DNA of 12,784 nucleotides from CAYQDF01 sp964416175 (GTDB taxonomy: Bacteria; Chloroflexota; Anaerolineae; Anaerolineales; UBA4823). This document shows, in pieces, positions 8,190-12,784 of the stretch. A program made the position numbers and the translations under genes. The stretch lies in assembly GCA_964416175.1 (NCBI GenBank), contig CAYQDF010000089.1, positions 1-12,784 on the forward strand. Reading direction: 5' to 3'. Each line of letters opens with the position of its first letter. The first letter of the stretch is position 1. A model generated the notes under the pieces. The model saw only the letters and a program-made list of their open reading frames with translations, was not told the DNA's origin and did not search any database.

Positions 8190-8990
8190 ATGGGCTGGAA
8201 AGCGCAAGCGGGACAGGCAGAAGGCCAGGTCTCAACGCCTGCCATCTTCGAGATGTGGGGAACCTCCAGCGATTCGAGCTCGCCTGGCATCTCCTACAGC
8301 CTGGAGGAGGCAGGGGGAGTATCTGCGCCGGTCTGGCGGCTGCCCCTGCCGGCGGACCCCGAGAAGGCAGAAACCCAGCTCAGGGAACGCCAGGCCCTCC
8401 TGGAAAGCTCCCAGGCAGCCCTGGAGGGAGTGCCGGAGCGCATCGACCGCCTGTTAGAAGGCACCCGCCTGGCGTCTTCCGGCAGGATCGCTTTCGACAT
8501 CGAAGCGGCCCAGGCGCTTCCCGAGCCGGAGACGGACTTGCTGGCTTCCCTCCAGAGCCTCCGGCAGCCCCTCCTGGGAGTCAGTTTTGCCGTCGATGAA
8601 GAACAGCGCGGGAAGCTCGAGGCAGCCTTCGAGCGGTTCAACGCCGATATCGACCGCCTGCTGCGCACAATTTCGCACTTCGCCTGGGTCGAGACCGAAG
8701 TGGGGGAGAAGCTGATCGCACGGACCATCGTCAGCTGGGATGGGGACGCAGATACTGCCTGGGGAACCGAATTGAAACCCCTCGAGTACCAGGACCACCA
8801 GCGATCCCTCTCGCAGGCGCTGGCCTCTCGGAACATCATACTTCACGCCATTCTGGTCACCGTTCAGAGCGCAGCCAAACTGGCAGTGCTCCTGGCGACT
8901 CCCGGCGGGGCGCTGCTCGCGCTGCCTCTGGCCTGGAAATTCGTCAACCAGATCCTCACGGACGTGGAAAAATTCCAAAACCTTCAATAA
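8190..8990 (+). CDS. Uncharacterised protein with shared accessory domain and hydrophobic C-terminus
   Basis: The 266-aa product matches no family I can name. Residues 55-90 and 138-160 are predicted charged helices. Residues about 160-222 contain ARTIVSWDGDADTAW followed by YQDHQRSLSQALASRN, which resembles the end of the protease upstream (VKIDGDTLV ... IHMEMLAQAQNSR) and the protein downstream (VVKLDADSETV ... IHQRNVATAVDYR). Residues about 216-256 are strongly hydrophobic (ILHAILVTV, then LAVLL and ALLALPLAWKFV) and could insert into a membrane or form an amphipathic hairpin. There is no signal peptide. AGGA at 8182-8185 overlaps the stop codon of the previous gene, so translation is probably coupled. 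It could be a membrane-acting effector or an adaptor; the evidence does not decide. Confidence 0.85.
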   Translation: MGWKAQAGQAEGQVSTPAIFEMWGTSSDSSSPGISYSLEEAGGVSAPVWRLPLPADPEKAETQLRERQALLESSQAALEGVPERIDRLLEGTRLASSGRIAFDIEAAQALPEPETDLLASLQSLRQPLLGVSFAVDEEQRGKLEAAFERFNADIDRLLRTISHFAWVETEVGEKLIARTIVSWDGDADTAWGTELKPLEYQDHQRSLSQALASRNIILHAILVTVQSAAKLAVLLATPGGALLALPLAWKFVNQILTDVEKFQNLQ

Positions 8991-9001
8991 GGAGCAGTAT
9001 C

Positions 9002-9343
9002 ATGGCAACCGATTACCTGACCTCCCTCAAAAACGTCGCCGCGACGGTGGCGAAGTATGTTCAGGATGTCGCAACGATGGAAGTGATCACCAAATACGTC
9101 GAGATCGGCTCGGAAGCGACCGTCGATTTCTCCCAGGCCCGCCCGGTTGCGAGCACCGTCGTGAAGCTCGACGCCGACAGCGAGACGGTCATCCCCCTGC
9201 GGATGGGACAGGGAGGCGTCCTGGAGGTCGATACTGCCCTGTATGACATTCACCAGCGCAACGTTGCCACCGCAGTCGACTACCGGACCCGGATGATGAA
9301 CGCTCTGCTCGGCGCGCTCAGACCTCCCGAAGGCGGCGCGTGA
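9002..9343 (+). CDS. Small adaptor-like protein made almost entirely of the shared accessory domain
   Basis: This 113-aa protein is last in the operon, 11 nt after its neighbour, with a strong AAGGAG at 8989-8994 and 7-nt spacing. It has an N-terminal helix (about 4-30), then VATMEVITKYV (23-33), a strand STVVKLDADSETV (51-63) and a helix EVDTALYDIHQRNVATAV (75-92) continuing to MMNALLGAL. Most of this aligns by eye with residues about 555-640 of the C25-like protease (AASLEVATYV, HVKIDGDTLV, EVDSELWRIHMEMLAQA) and with part of the 266-aa protein. No catalytic residues are evident. A free-standing copy of a domain found at the end of two neighbours suggests an adaptor or inhibitor acting by like-with-like binding; this is inference. 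Confidence 0.85.
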   Translation: MATDYLTSLKNVAATVAKYVQDVATMEVITKYVEIGSEATVDFSQARPVASTVVKLDADSETVIPLRMGQGGVLEVDTALYDIHQRNVATAVDYRTRMMNALLGALRPPEGGA

Positions 9344-9346
9344 CCG

Positions 9347-9365
9347 GGAGTCTCCGGAGAGACCC
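9347..9365 (+). terminator. Stem-loop just after the operon's last stop codon
   Basis: Bases 9347-9354 pair with 9359-9365 (seven pairs, one bulged A at 9349) around a CGGA loop, starting 4 nt after the TGA at 9341-9343. It is a plausible mRNA 3' end or stabilising structure, but no T tract follows, so an intrinsic terminator is not certain. A 10-bp palindrome at 9363-9372 overlaps it. Confidence 0.35.
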
Positions 9366-9368
9366 GAT

Positions 9369-9476
9369 CGGGTAAAAGTCAGCCGGGACATTGGGATTTG
9401 AAGGGGGAACCTCGAAGGCGAAGCCTAATACTAAGACCTGGTTTTACCCGGTATGTTGGGAATTACGATAACCAGG
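9369..9476 (+). other. Structured intergenic segment with two competing stems
   Basis: Bases 9369-9377 (CGGGTAAAA) pair perfectly with 9442-9450, and 9380-9382 with 9438-9440, giving a 12-pair long-range stem with a 2x1 internal loop. Inside it, 9416-9419 pair with 9423-9426. An alternative stem joins 9437-9443 (CCTGGTT) to 9470-9476 and would exclude the first. It sits between the operon end and a convergent minus-strand small gene. It may be a 3' structure for either transcript or an RNA element; I do not recognise a known family. Confidence 0.4.
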
Positions 9477-9482
9477 GGATTG

Positions 9483-9650
9483 CTATAGAAATCCCCACGG
9501 AGGATTGCTCAGGAAGGCATAGGCTGCCAGCGCGCAGGCCGCCACGCATGCCAGCACCACCACAGCAGTTGCGATAATCGCCACGATCGCAACGGTGTTC
9601 GATGTCGCGCCGTTCGACTGCACCTGGGAACCGCCGATCTCCTCGCTCAT
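9483..9650 (-). CDS. Small single-pass membrane protein, 55 aa
   Basis: On the minus strand, ATG at 9650-9648 opens 55 codons to a TAG at 9485-9483. The product begins MSEEIGGSQVQSNGATSNT, a polar stretch, followed by a hydrophobic segment from about residue 20 to 47 (including VAIVAIIATAVVVLA) and a short tail SNPPWGFL. This is one transmembrane helix, with the short PPWGFL tail beyond it; two cysteines lie in the helix (35 and 39). A perfect AGGAGG at 9662-9657 sits 6 nt before the ATG and a TATAAT at 9700-9695 lies upstream, so the gene has its own expression signals. It converges on the operon end. No family is recognised; it could be a membrane peptide related to the neighbouring systems or unrelated. 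Confidence 0.78.
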   Translation of the reverse strand: MSEEIGGSQVQSNGATSNTVAIVAIIATAVVVLACVAACALAAYAFLSNPPWGFL

Positions 9651-9694
9651 TTTCTGCCTCCTGCCAGGGAATTGTTTTGTAGGTTGATGGTGGA

Positions 9695-9700
9695 ATTATA
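9695..9700 (-). promoter_or_regulatory. -10 box for the small membrane protein
   Basis: TATAAT reads perfectly on the minus strand, about 45 nt before the ATG at 9650. No convincing -35 hexamer is present at 17 nt. Instead the upstream DNA has an inverted repeat CGGGC (9711-9715) / GCCCG (9721-9725) and a 10-bp palindrome GCCTCGAGGC (9725-9734), which could bind an activator or repressor. Confidence 0.5.
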
Positions 9701-9776
9701 CCCCAGCCGCCGGGCGTCCAGCCCGCCTCGAGGCCCCCGGATTACCTTTTGTGCAACCGAGGCGGCAGATAAGCAC

Positions 9777-9782
9777 TATAAT
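9777..9782 (+). promoter_or_regulatory. -10 box for the plsY-like cluster
   Basis: A perfect TATAAT on the plus strand, 77 nt from the divergent minus-strand box. A TTGTGC at 9749-9754 resembles a -35 box but the 22-nt spacer is too long. Transcription from here would give a leader of about 250 nt before the plsY-like start at 10042. The box is flanked by AGCA (9772-9775) and TGCT (9786-9789). Confidence 0.42.
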
Positions 9783-9840
9783 AAATGCTGGAAGATATCG
9801 TTCGGTAACTGACCTGGAGATTGAACCCGGCTACAAAATT

Positions 9841-9928
9841 CACGAAGCACACCTGCCTGGGCTGAAATCAAGCTGACGGAGGTCGGCTTCGTGCCCCCGA
9901 AAGGCGCGGTTTCAACCGCCAGCGCTTT
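9841..9928 (+). promoter_or_regulatory. Two tandem stem-loops in the leader of the plsY-like gene
   Basis: First stem-loop: CACGAAGC (9841-9848) pairs perfectly with 9886-9893; inside, 9851-9854 pair with 9880-9883 and 9860-9863 with 9871-9874. Second: GCGGT (9906-9910) pairs with ACCGC (9915-9919) around TTCA, extended by AAAG (9900-9903) with CTTT (9925-9928). Neither is followed by a T run. They lie between a probable -10 box and the gene, so a structured 5' leader or a small RNA are both possible. I do not recognise a known riboswitch class. Confidence 0.5.
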
Positions 9929-10002
9929 CAATCAAGTTAACGGACGTTTACCTGGAAATATAAACCGGGGAGGGCACATTCGTCGAGGCCTGTCTCAGCT
10001 TT

Positions 10003-10036
10003 CCTCCCGGCAGCGGTCACCAGGCCTCCTGGAGGT
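10003..10036 (+). promoter_or_regulatory. Ribosome binding site of the plsY-like gene with nearby anti-Shine-Dalgarno
   Basis: GGAGGT at 10031-10036 lies 5 nt before the ATG at 10042. CCTCC at 10003-10007 could pair with it, and CCAGG (10020-10024) can pair with CCTGG (10028-10032) across part of it. Ribosome access could therefore depend on RNA folding. Confidence 0.35.
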
Positions 10037-10041
10037 GCACG

Positions 10042-10731
10042 ATGATCGTACTTGACTTCCTGCCTGCCGGCTACCTGGTGCTCGTCATCGCCTATCTGCT
10101 TGGTTCTGTCCCGACTGCCCTCCTCGTATCCCGGAAGGTAGCCGGAGTCGATATCCGCGAGATCGGCGACGGGAACATGGGGGCACGCAACGTCACCCGC
10201 TCGTTGGGATGGGGGGCAGGCGCCTTTGTCGGCTCAGTCGATTTTTCTAAAGGCGCAGCGGCCGTGCTGATCGCCCGGTATTACGGCCTGGACCCGGGCT
10301 GGCAGCTGGCGGCGGGGATCTGCGCAGTGCTCGGGCACGATTTCCCGATCTGGGCAGGTTTCCGCGGCGGGCAGGGCATGGCTGCCATCCTTGGCACGCT
10401 TTTCGTTCTCTCGCCGTGGCCGACGGTCTGGGGACTGGCTGTATTCGGTTCGTCTTACCTGATATTCCGGAACTTCGATCTGAGTGCGGGGCTGGGACTC
10501 GGCTCGCTCGCCTTCCTGGTCTGGAAAGACCGGCAGCCCCCGATTTACCAGATCTACACGGTCCTCCTGTTCCTCTCTATTCCAGCGAAGAAGGTCCTGG
10601 ACTGGCCACGCCGCCGCCGGCTGGAGAAGAGACGGTCAGCCCTCGAATCCGCTCAGGCGCCCTCTTCACTTGACGGAAGGGAGTGGCCCGGGGAGGCGCA
10701 CGCCGCTGACGAAGGGACCAATGGGGTGTGA
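10042..10731 (+). CDS. PlsY-like acylglycerol-phosphate acyltransferase, divergent
   Basis: This 229-aa integral membrane protein matches the PlsY family, which transfers an acyl group from acyl-phosphate to glycerol-3-phosphate at the start of phospholipid synthesis. Family landmarks are visible: YLLGSVPTALLVSR (18-31), VDIREIGDGNMGARNVTR (36-53), DFSKG (67-71) and LGHDFPIWAGFRGGQG (97-112), between several hydrophobic helices. Usual PlsY motifs read SGSGNxGATN, LKG and FKGGKG, so this protein has S to D, T to R, L to S, K to R and K to Q changes at normally conserved sites. It may be a paralogue with another substrate or weak activity. The C-terminal 45 residues are charged and extend past the usual end. 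It heads a cluster with a phospholipase, a transporter-like protein and a YkoP-like protein. Confidence 0.82.
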   Translation: MIVLDFLPAGYLVLVIAYLLGSVPTALLVSRKVAGVDIREIGDGNMGARNVTRSLGWGAGAFVGSVDFSKGAAAVLIARYYGLDPGWQLAAGICAVLGHDFPIWAGFRGGQGMAAILGTLFVLSPWPTVWGLAVFGSSYLIFRNFDLSAGLGLGSLAFLVWKDRQPPIYQIYTVLLFLSIPAKKVLDWPRRRRLEKRRSALESAQAPSSLDGREWPGEAHAADEGTNGV

Positions 10732-10743
10732 TTGTTGGGCAGG

Positions 10744-10749
10744 TATAAT
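10744..10749 (+). promoter_or_regulatory. -10 box placed for leaderless transcription of the patatin-like gene
   Basis: TATAAT ends 8 nt before the ATG at 10758, so a transcript starting at the usual 6-8 nt downstream would begin at or next to the start codon. No Shine-Dalgarno sequence lies between the previous stop (10729-10731) and the ATG, in contrast to the neighbouring genes. No clear -35 box is seen. Confidence 0.5.
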
Positions 10750-10757
10750 CTCCCGGA

Positions 10758-11663
10758 ATGAAAAAACTGGCATTCGTCCTCAGCGGCGGTGGATCGCGCG
10801 GCGCCTTGCAGGTCGGCGCGATCCGGGCATTGCTGGAGGCTGGCTACCGCCCTGACATCCTGGTTGGCACTTCGATCGGAGCCGTGAATGCCGCGTATCT
10901 TGCCGTCCACGGAGTCAGCCTGGAGACCATCCCCGGGCTAATTGCTGCTTGGAGCGATGCGTCCAAAGCTGGCCTCCTGCCGTCCAACTTTCTCTGGCTT
11001 TCCCTGCGGACCATCTTCAACCGCCCAATGGCCTCGCTTTTCAACCGGATGCGGTCGTTTTATATCGAACACGGCCTGGAGCCGGACCTCAAGTTCAGCG
11101 ATATCCAGGGTGTGCAGCTGTTGATGGTCGCTGCTGATTTAAACGCCTATCAGGCGGTCGTCTACGGTTTCGAACCCGGTCAAACCGTTCTGGAAGGGCT
11201 GCTGGCATCCACTGCTTTGCCACCGTGGATCTCGCCGATGCGGGCCGGCGAGCGGCTTCTGATGGATGGGGGCCTGGTGAGCAACCTGCCGGTGGAGCCC
11301 GCCCTTTCAGCCGGCGCCACACAGATCATCGCCCTGGACCTGTTCGATCCACGGGCCGTTGTCCTGTCCCCGCCCGGATTCAGGCAGTTCCTCGGGAAAC
11401 TGCTTTTTACCGTCTCCAGGCGCCAGGCGGAGATGGAAATCGCCCTGGCGGAAAACCGCAGCGTCACTGTCCAGAGGATCGAGCTGGTTGGCCAGGACCC
11501 TGTCCAGATGTGGGACTTCGAGAGAACCTCCGATCTGATCGAGCAGGGTTACGTGCTCGCCGGGGAGGCGATCGCCAGCTGGGAAAGAAAGCGGCCCTCC
11601 TTCTGGCGCAGATCATGGGATGGTTTAGTGGGGAAATGGAGGCGCAAAGAGCAAGTGCTTTAA
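10758..11663 (+). CDS. Patatin-like phospholipase
   Basis: This 301-aa protein belongs to the bacterial patatin-like (RssA/NTE-type) esterase family, which hydrolyses acyl chains of phospholipids with a Ser-Asp dyad. The oxyanion loop LSGGGSRG is at 8-15, the nucleophile elbow GTSIG at 37-41 with Ser39, and the catalytic aspartate is Asp170 in MDGGLVSNLPV (169-179). Length is normal for single-domain members. There is no signal peptide; the basic, aromatic tail (about 275-299) could touch the membrane. It follows the plsY-like gene by 26 nt, and an acyltransferase next to an acyl hydrolase suggests phospholipid turnover. A -10 box immediately upstream suggests it also has its own leaderless transcript. 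Confidence 0.92.
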   Translation: MKKLAFVLSGGGSRGALQVGAIRALLEAGYRPDILVGTSIGAVNAAYLAVHGVSLETIPGLIAAWSDASKAGLLPSNFLWLSLRTIFNRPMASLFNRMRSFYIEHGLEPDLKFSDIQGVQLLMVAADLNAYQAVVYGFEPGQTVLEGLLASTALPPWISPMRAGERLLMDGGLVSNLPVEPALSAGATQIIALDLFDPRAVVLSPPGFRQFLGKLLFTVSRRQAEMEIALAENRSVTVQRIELVGQDPVQMWDFERTSDLIEQGYVLAGEAIASWERKRPSFWRRSWDGLVGKWRRKEQVL

Positions 11664-11691
11664 AGTCCACAGGCTCCACGGAGGTGCAGAA

Positions 11692-12075
11692 ATGATCCCC
11701 GCCGGTTTACGGGAAAGTACTCAAGGGCTGACCAGCCGGAGCGGAATCCTGGTGGTCGCATTGATCCTGGGAAATTTATTTTTCAACATACTTGCCAACA
11801 CCGGGTTTAAGTTATCCGCCAACAGCGCCTCCTGGCGAGGGTTCCTGGCCTGGCAGGTCGTGGGTAACCTGTCCGGGTTTATTGCCGTGTTGAATCTGAC
11901 CGGCGCGATGCGGTTTATCCCGCTGCACGTGGCTTATCCGATCTCGGCAGGGCTGACCGTGATCGGGGTGCAGCTGTTCGCTGCCCGCCTGTTGCTCCAT
12001 GAAGCTGTCACCCCTGCCCAGTGGCTGGGCACCCTGTTCATCGTGGCCGGCATCGTCCTGATCGGCGGGCGGTGA
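11692..12075 (+). CDS. Four-helix EamA/SMR-type membrane protein
   Basis: This 127-aa protein has four predicted membrane helices (about 18-36, 50-69, 76-99 and 107-125), the size and layout of small multidrug resistance and other half-size drug/metabolite transporter proteins. AYPISAGLTVIGVQ (81-94) corresponds to the AYAIWSG region of EmrE. The membrane glutamate essential for proton-coupled SMR export (Glu14 in EmrE) aligns with Asn32 here, so a classical multidrug exporter is unlikely; a lipid or sugar-lipid flippase of the EamA group is a better guess. GGAGGTG at 11680-11686 is well placed. It lies 28 nt after the phospholipase, and its stop codon overlaps or abuts the next start. Confidence 0.8.
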   Translation: MIPAGLRESTQGLTSRSGILVVALILGNLFFNILANTGFKLSANSASWRGFLAWQVVGNLSGFIAVLNLTGAMRFIPLHVAYPISAGLTVIGVQLFAARLLLHEAVTPAQWLGTLFIVAGIVLIGGR

Positions 12076-12653
12076 CTGTGCGAGAGGTCATTCACCGCTT
12101 CGATACTTTCCTGAGTAAACAATATGGGGTCTTCGAATTCTGCCAGGCAGAGGACTGCCTGCTGCGCCTCAGCATCGGGAAAGCCCGCCGCCCACTCCGG
12201 CTGCCCGGTGCAGCAGTGCCTCGGGGAGCGCCGGTGCTTTTCCTTCACCTGTGGAATACACGTATTCCGCCTCTCCCGCCAGCCGGTCCGGATTTCAGCT
12301 GGGCAAGCCGGACGCAACGGATGTTCATCCGCTCGCTTGGCTATGCGGCGAGCTACCTGGAGTCAAACCTGGAAACCGAATCCATCCAGGCGGTCGGCGG
12401 GAGCACGTCTTTGCTGGTACTGCCCGACCGTTCCGGGGGGGTCAAGCTGGTTGAACGGCTTGGCTTCACCGTCCTGCCTTATTCCAGCCCGCTTGGGAGG
12501 TTCGGCGAATTTTGGGAGAACTTCTACGCCTGGTGGCTGATCTGGGCTTACAACCCGGTAAGCCTGCGCAGGCGCAGCCTGATCCGGCTGCGGAGGGTGG
12601 AGATCTGGATGGCGGCTTGCGATTTCCTCAGCCGCTTCGGCGGTTCGCAATGA
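12072..12653 (+). CDS. YkoP-like domain protein
   Basis: Most likely 193 aa, starting at a GTG (12072) that overlaps the previous gene's TGA as GTGA, the usual form of translational coupling; GTG at 12078 is an alternative. A farther ATG at 12021 would put 50 nt inside the transporter gene and is unlikely. The pattern HRFDTFLSKQYGV (8-20), a Gly/Pro turn, then GAPVLFLHLWNTRIP (52-66), RSLGYAASYL (87-96) and a late VERLGFTVLPYS (127-138) resembles Bacillus YkoP and its relatives, of unknown function; homology was judged by eye. An aromatic WWLIWAY segment (154-160) may be membrane-associated. The last ten residues come from repeat-like DNA. Its place at the end of a lipid cluster suggests an envelope role. 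Confidence 0.7.
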   Translation: MTVREVIHRFDTFLSKQYGVFEFCQAEDCLLRLSIGKARRPLRLPGAAVPRGAPVLFLHLWNTRIPPLPPAGPDFSWASRTQRMFIRSLGYAASYLESNLETESIQAVGGSTSLLVLPDRSGGVKLVERLGFTVLPYSSPLGRFGEFWENFYAWWLIWAYNPVSLRRRSLIRLRRVEIWMAACDFLSRFGGSQ

Positions 12654-12784
12654 CACATGACGTTTTAGTTTTCCAACTCCTTGCAATAGAGCATTTTGAG
12701 ATATCTTCTACTTCGACAATGTCACATTTGGTTTTCCATGAGCGAAGCACCCTGAGCGGAGCAGCGGATGCGTTCTTCGACTAC
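12621..12784. repeat. Dispersed-repeat-like DNA at the end of the YkoP-like gene and beyond
   Basis: From 12621 the sequence GATTTCCTCAGCCGCTTCGG, continuing to TTCGCAATGACA, resembles small repeats seen between genes in many environmental bacteria that read like TTCTCAGTCGCTTCGCTCC...CAATGACA. The segment ATGAGCGAAGCACCCTGAGC (12738-12757) and the GCGGAGCAGCGGATGC that follows look like the same kind of repeat. GTTTTCCA is repeated at 12668-12675 and 12731-12738. No gene is seen between 12654 and the window end. Identification is by pattern memory only. Confidence 0.45.

Noticed and set aside
9785..9808. Seven-codon ORF just after the -10 box at 9777
   Set aside because: No ribosome binding site and the ATG lies upstream of the expected transcription start; too short to support.
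9866..9890. CTGACGG near a stem, considered as a self-cleaving ribozyme core
   Set aside because: The hammerhead CTGATGA and GAAA elements are absent.
9900..9928. Stem-loop resembling a tRNA T arm
   Set aside because: The loop is four bases and lacks the TTCGA signature, and no acceptor, D or anticodon arms fit around it.
12021..12071. ATG start for the YkoP-like gene inside the transporter gene
   Set aside because: It would overlap the previous gene by over 50 nt, and conserved-looking sequence starts only after the GTG at 12072 or 12078.

Overview
The window looks like a Chloroflexota (probably Anaerolineae) chromosome or metagenome contig. I infer this from GC-rich coding sequence, a CHAT-SIR2 protein, a giant STAND NTPase ending in WD40 repeats, a C25-type protease, and lipid genes typical of that phylum. 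The species cannot be fixed from sequence alone. No rRNA, tRNA, insertion sequence, integrase or CRISPR array was seen.

Layout. 1-165 holds the probable end of an upstream gene. 166-434 is AT-richer, non-coding and structured. 435-9343 carries five tightly packed plus-strand genes with 6 to 21 nt gaps: a CHAT protease fused to a SIR2-like domain, a 1232-aa STAND ATPase with one membrane helix, a repetitive stalk and about 13 WD40-like blades, a C25/gingipain-like cysteine protease with a C-terminal accessory domain, a 266-aa protein with a hydrophobic C-terminus, and a 113-aa protein. The last three share what looks like the same small domain, so it probably links the products. 9344-10041 is mostly intergenic but contains a 55-codon minus-strand gene for a single-pass membrane peptide, two promoter-like -10 boxes facing apart, and several strong RNA-fold candidates. 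10042-12653 is a second plus-strand cluster concerned with lipid and envelope: a divergent PlsY-like acyltransferase, a patatin-like phospholipase with a probable leaderless promoter, a four-helix EamA/SMR-type membrane protein and a YkoP-like protein. 12621-12784 contains dispersed-repeat-like sequence.

How it may work together. The five-gene operon has the parts of an NTP-dependent conflict or regulated-cell-death system: a WD40 sensor on a STAND switch anchored in the membrane, two caspase-fold proteases (CHAT and C25), a possible NAD-consuming SIR2 domain, and small partners joined by a common domain. This is inference from domain content and gene packing; nothing in the sequence names the trigger or the substrate. 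The second cluster could remodel phospholipids (acylation of glycerol phosphate, then acyl hydrolysis) with lipid or small-molecule transport.
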